Assembly (NCBI GenBank): GCA_002293145.1
Contig: DBCO01000034.1
Coordinates: 3,160-67,159 of the forward strand
Length of the DNA: 64,000 bases
Direction of reading: 5' to 3'
Origin: Akkermansiaceae bacterium UBA956
GTDB lineage: Bacteria; Verrucomicrobiota; Verrucomicrobiia; Verrucomicrobiales; Akkermansiaceae
Shown piece by piece: positions 55,536 to 62,940 of this stretch. The stretch's first letter is position 1. Each line of letters starts with the position of its first letter. The notes beneath the pieces are model-generated. The model was not told the DNA's origin and did not search any database. It saw nothing but the letters and a program-made list of their open reading frames with translations. A program made the translations under genes and the position numbers.

Positions 55536-56399
55536 ATGTCACGCTTAATCATTACCAAAACGCCCAAATGCTACGTGGGCGGTGCCTTCATTCGCTCTGA
55601 GTGCGGAAAAGTCGCAGCATGGCATGAGCACACTGGCAGCTTTTTCGCAAACATGCCCGTTTGCTCACGGAAAGATTTGCGCAATGCCGTAGAAGCTGCT
55701 GCTAAAGCTGGTGCCGGCTGGGCCAAGCGCAGTGGTTACAATCGTGGACAAATTTTGTATCGTCTTGCTGAAATGCTAGAGGCGCGCCGATTGGAAATGG
55801 CGGCTGCCATTGCGCTCGATGGCACTAGCAAAACCGATGCCGACAAAGAAGTCGCCGCCAGCATCGATCGCATCGTGCACTATGCGGGTTGGACCGATAA
55901 ATACCAATCTTTGCTCGGCAGCGTCAATCCCGTGGCCTCCGCGCATTTCAATTTCACCGTCACCGAACCCATGGGCGTGATCGGCGTGATCGCACCTTCG
56001 GAAGCACCCCTGCTTGGCTTGCTTTCGCTCGTTTTACCGATCATCACCAGTGGCAATAGCGTCGTCGCCATGGCATCGGATCAGCATCCGTATCCCGCTA
56101 TTTTGTTAGGAGAAATGCTCGCCACCAGCGATCTTCCCGGTGGTGTGATCAACATCCTCACCAGCGAGCGCAAGGAACTAATCCCGACATTTGCCACGCA
56201 TGATCACCTGCGCGGGATTTCTGCCGTAGCGAATCAGGCGGAGCGCACAGAACTCCAGCGCGGTGCGGCCAGCAGCGTCAAGCGCACCACTTTTCTCCCA
56301 AGCGAAGTCCGCATCGACTGGTATTCCCCCAACGCCCAAGGTCTCTATCACATTCGCGATTTCATCGAGTGTAAAACCACCTGGCACCCCATCCAATAA
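55536..56399 (+). CDS. Short aldehyde-dehydrogenase-like protein lacking the catalytic domain
   Basis: The 287-residue protein matches the N-terminal, NAD-binding part of ALDHs: KCYVGGAFIRSECG, ARAAL-type helix GWAKRSGYNRGQILYRLAEM, FNFTVTEPMGVIGVIAPSEA and LPGGVINILTSERKEL. It ends soon after, missing the segment with the catalytic Cys and Glu. The C-terminal tail (YHIRDFIECKTTWHPIQ) is orderly and not a random frameshift. I therefore think it is a natural short paralog that usually pairs with a full ALDH, not a broken gene. No partner lies in the window. It stands alone between the DUF58 operon and engB. Confidence 0.78.
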   Translation: MSRLIITKTPKCYVGGAFIRSECGKVAAWHEHTGSFFANMPVCSRKDLRNAVEAAAKAGAGWAKRSGYNRGQILYRLAEMLEARRLEMAAAIALDGTSKTDADKEVAASIDRIVHYAGWTDKYQSLLGSVNPVASAHFNFTVTEPMGVIGVIAPSEAPLLGLLSLVLPIITSGNSVVAMASDQHPYPAILLGEMLATSDLPGGVINILTSERKELIPTFATHDHLRGISAVANQAERTELQRGAASSVKRTTFLPSEVRIDWYSPNAQGLYHIRDFIECKTTWHPIQ

Positions 56400-56798
56400 G
56401 ATGAAAAGGGTTACAAGCCGCGCCCTTTTTCAATCCCGAGTGAATCGATAGTGCAACGCCTCATCATCACGCAAAGCATCAACGAGTTTCGACTGCACAT
56501 CTTGTGAATCAAGCATGCCGAGAAAGTCGGACTGGCAAAAGCCGTAGGTGTGGATTGGTGGAGTCTGCCTGCGTGTCGATGGGTCCGCGCGCAGTGAACG
56601 ATCGGATTCATATAGCAAATTTCGAGTCGGCCCGCGCACTTTGTTCGACACGGGCGAGGAAACAGTGGGGGCACATACTTGAAACCGCTGATTTTGTTGC
56701 CGGAGCATTAGTTGCATTGCTTTGCCAGTTGACAAGCAGAGCCCAATCGGTGAATGCTGCAAGTGCCTTGCCAACCGGCGAGTGATTGATTTTTTACC
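56400..56798. other. Spacer without a recognised gene
   Basis: Nothing intact was found. On the minus strand a protein-like tail (SDFLGMLDSQDVQSKLVDAL, ending HYRFTRD and stop at 56430) could be the remains of a decayed gene, but upstream it runs antisense into engB and makes no sense. The plus-strand frame at 56504-56785 looks random. The right end must carry the engB promoter, which I could not define. Confidence 0.4.
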
Positions 56799-57380
56799 AT
56801 GCGAATCCAGACTGCAACTTTTGAAATGAGCGCGCCGACATTGGCGGAATGCCCCGAGGTGACAATGCCGGAATGTGCCTTCATTGGTCGATCCAATGTA
56901 GGTAAGTCGTCTTTGCTGAATATGCTGACGGGGAAAAAAGATCTCGCCAAGGTATCGGCCACGCCAGGTCACACGAAGCTGATCAATTACTTTGTGATCA
57001 ACAAAAAATGGCGCTTAGTGGACTTGCCCGGCTATGGATATGCGAAGATCAAAGAAGGTCGCGATTTTTTCCACGATGTGATTGCGGAATACATCTCGGC
57101 ACGCGAAGGGCTCGCTTGTGTCTATGTGGTGATTGATTCGAACATTCCACCCCAAAAGATCGATATGGAATTCATCGAGTGGTTGATACAGTATAACATT
57201 CCGTTTGCGCTGGTGTTCAACAAAATCGACAAAGCCAAGCCAAATGCCGTGAAGAAAAACATCGAGTTGTTTGAAAACGAAATGGCTCTCTGGACCAAGG
57301 TGAAGCCGAAAATTTTCCCCGTATCCGCCAAAACCGGAAGCGGCGCGGGGATTTTAGTGGCATCCATGCAGGCGCTGTAA
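56799..57380 (+). CDS. engB: Ribosome biogenesis GTPase YsxC/EngB
   Basis: The 193-residue single-domain GTPase has the usual length for YihA/YsxC/EngB, which assists assembly of the large ribosomal subunit. Motifs are G1 GRSNVGKSSL, G2 region SATPGHTKLINYF, G3 DLPGYGYAK, G4 FNKIDK and G5 SAKTG. The N-terminus (ATFEMSAPTLAECPEVTMPE, then CAFIGRSNVG) is also typical. It is convergent with lysA, with a cluster of hairpins between them. Confidence 0.95.
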   Translation: MRIQTATFEMSAPTLAECPEVTMPECAFIGRSNVGKSSLLNMLTGKKDLAKVSATPGHTKLINYFVINKKWRLVDLPGYGYAKIKEGRDFFHDVIAEYISAREGLACVYVVIDSNIPPQKIDMEFIEWLIQYNIPFALVFNKIDKAKPNAVKKNIELFENEMALWTKVKPKIFPVSAKTGSGAGILVASMQAL

Positions 57381-57400
57381 CCAATAGGCAGAAGGGATTA

Positions 57401-57523
57401 GCAATCGCTTCATATCAACCAGAGCGATTGCAATGAAAGACAGGGATCGCTTAATCCCTGCCCTATGTTCTGTGTGTGGTCGTCGTTGCTTAATGTGATG
57501 AAACAAGGGATTGAACATCCCTT
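57401..57523. terminator. Three consecutive hairpins between convergent engB and lysA
   Basis: Perfect stems are present at gcaatcgct/agcgattgc (57401-57409 and 57423-57431), cagggat/atccctg (57441-57447 and 57454-57460), and aagggat/atccctt (57505-57511 and 57517-57523). The last is followed by a pyrimidine-rich stretch on the plus strand (ctcttta). None has a long T run, so they are weak or factor-assisted terminators serving both strands. Confidence 0.5.
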
Positions 57524-57530
57524 CTCTTTA

Positions 57531-58817
57531 TCAAGATTCGCCGGCGATGACGTCTTCGAGGGTTTGGCGTTTGCGCACGACTTTTGACCTTGAACCATCG
57601 ACGAGGATTTCAGCGGGTAAGGGGCGGGTGTTGTAGTTGCTTGCCATCACGAAGCCGTATGCTCCGGCGGATAGCAGTGCGATGACATCACCGGGTTGGA
57701 AGTCGGGCATTTCGCGATTTTGGCAGAAAAAGTCGCCACTCTCGCAGATCGGGCCAACAACATCGGCGGTGACGAGCGCGCCGCTATATTCTTTCAGCGG
57801 GGCAATTTCGTGGTGACCTTCATAAAGAGCGGGGCGGATGAGGTCGTTCATACCGGCATCGACGATCTTGAAGGTCTTGGCGCTGCCTTTTTTCTCGTAT
57901 AGGCAACGGGTGAGCAGAACGCCTGCATTGCCGACGATGTAGCGACCAGGTTCGAGCAAAATTTTCAGCCCAACATCGGCCAGAAGCGGCACCACAGCAG
58001 CACCGTATTCCTCGATGCTGAGCGGTTTGGCATCAACCTCCTGAGCGGACCACCAAGCAGGATTGCCGGACGCGAGTGAGTCATGATAGACGATGCCGAT
58101 GCCACCACCGATCGACCAAAATTCGATCTGGTGTTTTTCTTTGAGCGATAGAGCGAGTGGCTTGACCTTGGTGACGGCCTCGACGAAGGGCTTTACGGAG
58201 GTAAGTTGCGAACCGATGTGCATTTGCAGACCGCGCATGCGAACGTTTTTCCACTCGCTCGCCGCTTTGTCGTAGAGAGCACCGATGGCATCAAAGTCGA
58301 TGCCGAATTTGTTCTCCGATTTGCCTGTGGAAATGTACTTGTGAGTTTTAGCATCGACGTTCGGGTTAACGCGCACCGCTGCGGGAGCAATTACACCAAG
58401 CTCCGCAGCGACTTCATTGAGGTAGGCGAGTTCGGCCTCGGACTCAACGTTGAAGCAATAAATGTTGTTTTGTAGAGCGTAGATGATTTCCTCGCGAGTT
58501 TTGCCAACACCGGCGAAGGTGCAGTGTGCCGGATCGCCGCCCGCTTTGATGACACGGAAAAGTTCGCCACCGGATACGATGTCGAAGCCTGCACCTGCTT
58601 GAGCAAGGAGGCGCAGCACGGAGAGATTGGAGTTAGCCTTGACGGCAAAGGCGACCTCGTGATCGATGCTGGCGAGTGCTTGATCGAGACGCTGAAAGTG
58701 ATCGACGATGGTATTGGCGGAATAGACATACAGAGGTGTGCCGTGTTCATCGGCAAGATTCTGGAGAGCTACGTTTTCACATTGGAGTTGGCCGTTGATG
58801 TAGGAGAATGCGTGCAT
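57531..58817 (-). CDS. lysA: Diaminopimelate decarboxylase
   Basis: The PLP enzyme makes lysine from meso-diaminopimelate. From the start at 58817 (MHAFSYINGQLQCENVALQN) it has 428 residues, normal for LysA. A TTG at 58886 would add 23 unlikely residues. Features are the PLP Lys60 in VAFAVKANSN, the glycine motif SIGGGIGIVYHD, the EPGRYIVGNAG segment, and the catalytic Cys in GPICESGDF. Only 65 bases separate its start from the relic of a transposase on the same strand, so its promoter may lie in or beyond that relic. Confidence 0.96.
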   Translation of the reverse strand: MHAFSYINGQLQCENVALQNLADEHGTPLYVYSANTIVDHFQRLDQALASIDHEVAFAVKANSNLSVLRLLAQAGAGFDIVSGGELFRVIKAGGDPAHCTFAGVGKTREEIIYALQNNIYCFNVESEAELAYLNEVAAELGVIAPAAVRVNPNVDAKTHKYISTGKSENKFGIDFDAIGALYDKAASEWKNVRMRGLQMHIGSQLTSVKPFVEAVTKVKPLALSLKEKHQIEFWSIGGGIGIVYHDSLASGNPAWWSAQEVDAKPLSIEEYGAAVVPLLADVGLKILLEPGRYIVGNAGVLLTRCLYEKKGSAKTFKIVDAGMNDLIRPALYEGHHEIAPLKEYSGALVTADVVGPICESGDFFCQNREMPDFQPGDVIALLSAGAYGFVMASNYNTRPLPAEILVDGSRSKVVRKRQTLEDVIAGES

Positions 58818-58882
58818 GCAGGCGCTCAAACTAAACGCAAATTGCCATTCCGCCAAGCGGGAAAATGCACGCTGACAAGAAT

Positions 58883-59105
58883 TCAAAAGCTCGACAGAAG
58901 CTGAGTTTCCAATAGCAGGCGAACATGATTCGACATCAAGACAAAGTCATGCACTTTCCAGCCACAGCACTCACAAACCTCTGCCAGGCGGAAGAAAAAG
59001 CTCTCAGCATCCTCATCATCGAGGGAAAATTGGTTTCCCCCCATTTACACGTGCTATTACATGATACATAGCACCAGCATATTCAAAGCGTAATGGTCGA
59101 GCCAT
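58883..59105 (-). pseudogene. Truncated REP-associated tyrosine transposase (Y1/IS200-like) relic
   Basis: The minus strand from the ATG at 59105 reads MARPLRFEYAGAMYHVIAR then VNGGKPIF, the standard start of RAYT/TnpA_REP proteins. A frameshift near 59035 follows, in a poly-C region. Another frame continues DDEDAESFFFRLAEVCE and FVLMSNHVRLLLET to a stop at 58883. The HUH-like histidine motif, usually NHFHLL, reads NHVRLL, and the rest including the catalytic Tyr is missing. The protein normally exceeds 150 residues, so this is a dead fragment. A REP-like repeat lies about 40 bases upstream. Confidence 0.75.
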
Positions 59106-59142
59106 GAGGGCATTTTACCCAACATTGCGAAAATCACAATCC

Positions 59143-59171
59143 AAAAATACTCATTTCCAAGGACCCCATTT
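59143..59171. repeat. REP-like repeat, left copy
   Basis: The sequence aaaaatactcatttccaagg followed by accccattt closely matches the copy at 60551-60585, differing by a 4-base gap (actg) and a few substitutions. The CAAGGACTGACCCC core of the other copy is the kind of sequence that flanks RAYT genes. The two copies are direct repeats bracketing the RHS fragment. Confidence 0.6.
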
Positions 59172-59210
59172 CGTACTCCTACCCCCAAACATACTTAGAA
59201 CGTTCATTCT

Positions 59211-59375
59211 TTAGCGGAATAATATTAGTAATAACAATAAAATAATTACAGATAACCATATGAATCTTATTCTTTTTGAAGTCTTATTCCAGCTGACGAT
59301 TAGCGGAACAACAGCAACAACAAACAGTGCGATTTCTTCAAATTTTAAAAAAAAGTTCGTTACCCTAAGTCGCAT
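59211..59375 (-). CDS. 54-residue two-helix membrane protein overlapping the RHS gene (candidate immunity protein)
   Basis: An ATG at 59375 opens a 54-codon frame ending at TAA 59211-59213. It begins 16 bases inside the RHS stop region, in another frame of the same strand. The protein reads MRLRVTNFFLKFEE and then a hydrophobic helix (IALFVVAVVPLIVSW), a basic loop (NKTSKRIR) and a second helix (FIWLSVIILLLLLILF). Two clean membrane segments separated by positive charges are unlikely by chance in 54 codons, although the region is AT-rich and that favours hydrophobic codons. Overlapping placement just after an RHS C-terminal tip is where immunity genes lie. No homology is claimed. Confidence 0.45.
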   Translation of the reverse strand: MRLRVTNFFLKFEEIALFVVAVVPLIVSWNKTSKRIRFIWLSVIILLLLLILFR

Positions 59376-60538
59376 GGACATTTACTTCTGGCATCATCAG
59401 CACGTTGATCAAATTCGTTAAGTGCTATACTAGAGGCTGTTGCAACCAACAGCGCACATGCCACGCTCCCGAACCCCCCAGTGATCGCGCTACAGCTAAA
59501 TATCGCCGCCCCTGCAGCTGTCGCGCCTGCTGCCATCCCAATACCATGCCACCCGGAAACGCAGTTCAAACACTTTTCCCGATCATTGGGATACTTGTTT
59601 GGGCAATTGTCCATTGGCATACCTGCCGCCGCGTTTATTGCAGCTGAAATAGCCGATACCAGAGGATTTCGACCGAGAACATCAGTTCTATTCACCCCAT
59701 CATTCCCCACAAACCCATACAAATTCATCCCACCACTTTCCTCAATCGGATCACGGTTGATCCAGCGGCCGAGTGACGGGCTATACCAGCGGTAGCCGTA
59801 GTAAAGTAAACCTTGGTTGCCGAAGCTTGGCTTGCTGCTGAAGCCGTGGATGTTGTGATTCACCCAGCCACTGTTGTCCACGTCGGTGGCATTGATGGTT
59901 TTACCAAAGGCATCGTATCGGTAGCGGGCACTGACAGCACCGCTGCTATTGGTGAGCGCGATGATATTACCGTTCGCATCGGCATGGGTGTAGCGAATGT
60001 CCCAGGTGTTGCTACCCGCTACATTGCGCTCGATTGCTAGCAATCCACCAACCCCGCCTGCGCCTTCCATCGTGCCCGGAAGATCCGTGCCCCATGTGTA
60101 ACGGTGGGTTTCAGAGACGGCATTTCCGCTGAAAATTTCTCGAGTCATCAAGGTCCAGCCTGCCCAAGAAAGAATTTCGGTCTTCGTCACAGAATTCACG
60201 GTATAGCTCAACTGCACCAAACGACCCATCGCATCATAGACGAAATTCGTCGCCTGTGTCCCCGATGCAGAAAGCAAGTTGTTGTTTTCCTTGCCATACG
60301 TGAGTGCCGAAGTCGCAGCCCCGACCACGCCAAGCGGTCCACTGTTCATGTTGCCATTGGCATCATGAACGGGAGCCGCAAAGCCGCTGATGGAGGTGTA
60401 AGCATTCACGCTGTTGGCATCGTAGCTTTTCGTTACACCAAGGTCAAGCACCGAAGTGCGGTTGCCAACATTATCATATTGGTAATGATGTGTAGGTGAT
60501 GACGTGATTCCAAAATTGCATAAGTAGCCGAATCTCAT
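59360..60538 (-). CDS. RHS-repeat core fragment with variable C-terminal tip
   Basis: The 392-residue frame holds the last RHS/YD repeats (YQYDNVGNRTS, FVYDAMGRLVQ, YRYDAFGKT) and the RHS-associated core (about 245-289; YYGYRWYSPSLGRWINRDPI, NLYGFVGND). After NPL comes a 102-residue tip (about 291-392) with seven Cys and a long Gly/Ala-rich hydrophobic stretch (about 331-373; GIGMAAGATAAGAAIF and CALLVATASSIAL). Full RHS proteins exceed 1000 residues and carry a signal peptide. Here the 5' part is missing and a REP-like repeat sits just upstream, so it is a truncated cassette. The tip may be a membrane-active toxin. Expression is uncertain without a native promoter. Confidence 0.75.
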   Translation of the reverse strand: MRFGYLCNFGITSSPTHHYQYDNVGNRTSVLDLGVTKSYDANSVNAYTSISGFAAPVHDANGNMNSGPLGVVGAATSALTYGKENNNLLSASGTQATNFVYDAMGRLVQLSYTVNSVTKTEILSWAGWTLMTREIFSGNAVSETHRYTWGTDLPGTMEGAGGVGGLLAIERNVAGSNTWDIRYTHADANGNIIALTNSSGAVSARYRYDAFGKTINATDVDNSGWVNHNIHGFSSKPSFGNQGLLYYGYRWYSPSLGRWINRDPIEESGGMNLYGFVGNDGVNRTDVLGRNPLVSAISAAINAAAGMPMDNCPNKYPNDREKCLNCVSGWHGIGMAAGATAAGAAIFSCSAITGGFGSVACALLVATASSIALNEFDQRADDARSKCPCDLG

Positions 60539-60550
60539 CTAACGTAATAT

Positions 60551-60585
60551 AAAAATACTAATATCCAAGGACTGACCCCATTTAT
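60551..60585. repeat. REP-like repeat, right copy
   Basis: The sequence aaaaatactaatatccaagg followed by actgaccccatttat is a direct repeat of 59143-59171. It lies between the start of the RHS fragment and the truncated ligase gene and so marks a junction of the rearrangement. The adjacent tttatttattt is AT-rich low-complexity sequence. Confidence 0.6.
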
Positions 60586-60600
60586 TTATTTCAGGGCGAA

Positions 60601-61017
60601 ATGGTGTTCGAGCAGGGTGAGTGGCAGTATCGGGCACGAGTCGGCGATTGGTATGCGACGCAGGACTGTGGCGTGATTGGGCTTGATGGCTTGCGTCTCA
60701 CGCATCGCGCGGATTCCTTGGTGAAAGTTCTGGGTGAATTGGTCAATCCCGCGCAGATCGAATCGGCCTTGTGCGATGCGGGACTGCCGGTGGGATGTTT
60801 TGCGGTGCTCGCCATTCCAGACCCGCGCAAAGAGCATCGCTTGATCTTAGTGCATGAAAATCTTGATGCGGCATTGGTGTCGACTGCAATGGAAGTGTAT
60901 CATCGAGCTTGCGCGGGATACGCGCGCATTGATGGCGAAAAAGCCGTGGCAGACTTTCCTCGTAGTGATTTAGGGAAAATTTTGCGGGGTGTATTGAGGG
61001 ATATCTTTTACAAGTAG
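60601..61017 (+). pseudogene. C-terminal stump of an AMP-forming acyl-CoA ligase (ANL superfamily)
   Basis: The 138-residue frame starts inside the hinge of an adenylate-forming enzyme: GEWQYRARVGDWYATQDCGV corresponds to the TGD motif region, and RADSLVKVLGELVNPAQIES to the K-GE hinge motif. FPRSDLGKILRGVLR is the C-terminal Lys motif. About three quarters of the protein, including the ATP-binding and acyl-binding parts, is missing. The frame opens only after the REP-like repeat, so the gene was cut by the insertion of that element. It resembles MenE-type or acyl-CoA ligases, but the substrate is undeterminable. Confidence 0.78.
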
Positions 61018-61097
61018 TCAGTTAATTGTTGTTTTTTGCAAACACATTAATTTTGTTGTTGCAATCAAGTTGCGTTAAATGTAATCTGGTTTGTCGC

Positions 61098-61817
61098 ATG
61101 AAAACAAAATTATTACACACGATTGGGGCCATGGCGATGACATGGCCGGTAATGGGAGCAACTTTAACATCAGGTCATGTCGATTTTATCGGTATCGGCT
61201 ATGTTGGTGGCGCGCTTGAGCCGCATAGCCATGCTCATGCAGGTGCTATCGTTGATGGTTCTCCTCTGGTAGAGGATACGGAGTTCGAAGTGGGCGAGCT
61301 GTCGATCCAGGTCGCAGGCAACGTCACACGCCCTGCCGGATCCGAGTGGAGTGCCGTGGGTGTTGGCTCGGGCGTTAGCTTTTGGGCATTACCGGAAACT
61401 TCCACTCCTGGTCAGCCATTTGCTGGTATTGGGGCGGAAGAATTAACTCCAAGCGATTGGATCAGCCCGATTCGAATCACGCTGACCAACATGAGCGCAC
61501 CCGTGGGCGCTCATTTTTCTCTCTTGCAGACGGATGGTTTCGGAGATCCCACGTTTTTCATGAGCACCCTCGATGGAGGCATCACGGCAGGCGATTTTTA
61601 CAGCATGGATCTGAGCATCGAGGATCACGCACATTTTTTGTGGGGTTTTACCGAGCTGGGGGTGTATGATCTGACATTCGAAATCAGTGGCGAACACGCG
61701 GTGGATGGGCTGAAATCTAGCTCCGCCACCTATCAATTCAACGTAGTGCCGGAGACATCCACAGGCCTGATGAGCCTGCTCGGTGCCACGGTGTTATTGC
61801 GCAGAAAGCGCAAGTGA
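61098..61817 (+). CDS. Choice-of-anchor M-like secreted protein with PEP-CTERM-like tail
   Basis: The 239-residue protein starts at 61098 (MKTKLLHTIGAMAMTWPVMG, signal peptide). It has a beta-rich body: HVDFIGIGYVGGALEPHSHA, PAGSEWSAVGVGSGVSFWAL, SAPVGAHFSLLQTDGFGD and FLWGFTELGVYDLTFEISG. It ends in VPETSTGLMSLLGATVLL then RRKRK, the PEP-CTERM layout of a short motif, helix and basic tail. Such proteins are processed by an exosortase in the outer envelope. None is encoded here. The body is similar to the convergent protein at 61873-62940, so the two are probable paralogs. A strong terminator follows. Confidence 0.82.
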   Translation: MKTKLLHTIGAMAMTWPVMGATLTSGHVDFIGIGYVGGALEPHSHAHAGAIVDGSPLVEDTEFEVGELSIQVAGNVTRPAGSEWSAVGVGSGVSFWALPETSTPGQPFAGIGAEELTPSDWISPIRITLTNMSAPVGAHFSLLQTDGFGDPTFFMSTLDGGITAGDFYSMDLSIEDHAHFLWGFTELGVYDLTFEISGEHAVDGLKSSSATYQFNVVPETSTGLMSLLGATVLLRRKRK

Positions 61818-61843
61818 TGGGTGAGTTGACCAAGGAGTGGCAG

Positions 61844-61874
61844 ACAGCCCGCATCATGCGGGCTGTTTTGTTTT
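61844..61874 (+). terminator. Rho-independent terminator
   Basis: A perfect 10-bp stem acagcccgca / tgcgggctgt (61844-61853 and 61857-61866) with a 3-base loop is followed by ttttgtttt. It ends the plus-strand PEP-CTERM gene and abuts the stop codon of the convergent minus-strand gene. Confidence 0.88.
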
Positions 61875-62940
61875 ATAAGGGCGTGATGCGGATGCGGGCA
61901 AAACGTTTGCTCCGAGCGGTAAGGGGCTGTGAATCTCTTACCGTGACGCGCTCCCACTGGGGATTGATCGTTTCAGGAGTCAAAGTGATCGTTTGTGTCT
62001 GCCAATCAGCGTGCGCTAGGGAAGAGGAGAACTGCGCCTCATAGCTCGCTTCGATCGGCTGTGTTCCGGCGCGGCGTCGGTAAAACTGGATTTCCATAAA
62101 ACGATCCGGTCCATTCTGCGTGATCCGCAGGGCAGGCTGCAGCGGCCCACCGTGTTCCGTGCTGAGTGCGGAAGCGATGGTGGGATTTCCTCCGAAGGCG
62201 TATTCTAACAAATTAACCATGCCATCGCCATCGGCATCCACAAAATCAGAAGCAATCGCCTCATTCATCACCGTGCTATGGGAGTAGTGATTGGCGCGCC
62301 ACTGGGCACGATGACCAATGGCAAAATAGAGCGGCACTTCCTGACTGGTGGTGGTCGGCTGCGAGGTGCCGCTGCCGATGAAGCCATTCACCGTTAGCCG
62401 CACGCGCCACATGCCTTTACGCGTGAATGCCCAGTTAATGTGATTGTGTTCGAGCGGCTTGGGGAAAACATCAGTCGATGAGATTCCATCGCTTGTACTC
62501 ATATAGAATTGCGGCGAGGGGGTGGTAAAATAGAGAGAAAAATGCCCACCGGGGGGGCCATCCACGCCTGCGAGCCTAAGTTGCAAGGGCTGGGTGAAGA
62601 TGTTCTGCGCATCGGCAAAGCCGAGCCACGAGTAGCCATTGTTCGACTGGGTATAAATCCACACGTTTTGCCCAGCTGCCGTTCCTATAAAGTCCCACGT
62701 AGATGAGGCCGGTCGCGTATACCGCTCGCCCGTGCGGGCATTGCTAGGCCCTGAGACGATATCACGCCCGGGCATGAATGATTGCTCGGGATTTTTTGCC
62801 ACATCATCGTCAAGCAATCGCCACGTCCATAATTGTGTGGTGGTGTTGTAGCTTGGATCAATGTCGATGTGGCCAATGATTGGTTCCAAGGCCAAGCAGG
62901 GGAGGGACAGCAGGCTGATGATGGCGATTTGATGATTCAT
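61873..62940 (-). CDS. Choice-of-anchor M domain secreted protein with DGDG C-terminal module
   Basis: The start at 62940 overlaps the stop of the pseudopilin gene (ATGA) and gives the signal peptide MNHQIAIISLLSLPCLALEP; a longer in-frame start at 63126 would run through the pseudopilin gene. The 355-residue protein has an anchor-M-like body (IIGHIDIDPSYNTTTQLWTW, PASSTWDFIGTAAGQNVWIY, PPGGHFSLYFT, INWAFTRKGMWRVRLTVNG). The C-terminal module DADGDGMVNLLEYAFGG is shared with the two giant CotH proteins. It has no PEP-CTERM tail, unlike its convergent relative. It is translated together with the pseudopilin. Confidence 0.82.
   Translation of the reverse strand: MNHQIAIISLLSLPCLALEPIIGHIDIDPSYNTTTQLWTWRLLDDDVAKNPEQSFMPGRDIVSGPSNARTGERYTRPASSTWDFIGTAAGQNVWIYTQSNNGYSWLGFADAQNIFTQPLQLRLAGVDGPPGGHFSLYFTTPSPQFYMSTSDGISSTDVFPKPLEHNHINWAFTRKGMWRVRLTVNGFIGSGTSQPTTTSQEVPLYFAIGHRAQWRANHYSHSTVMNEAIASDFVDADGDGMVNLLEYAFGGNPTIASALSTEHGGPLQPALRITQNGPDRFMEIQFYRRRAGTQPIEASYEAQFSSSLAHADWQTQTITLTPETINPQWERVTVRDSQPLTARSKRFARIRITPL

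Noticed and set aside
56430..56972. Minus-strand 180-codon frame overlapping engB
   Set aside because: Its N-terminal half is antisense to a certain gene. Only the last 40 residues look protein-like, so it is recorded as spacer debris.
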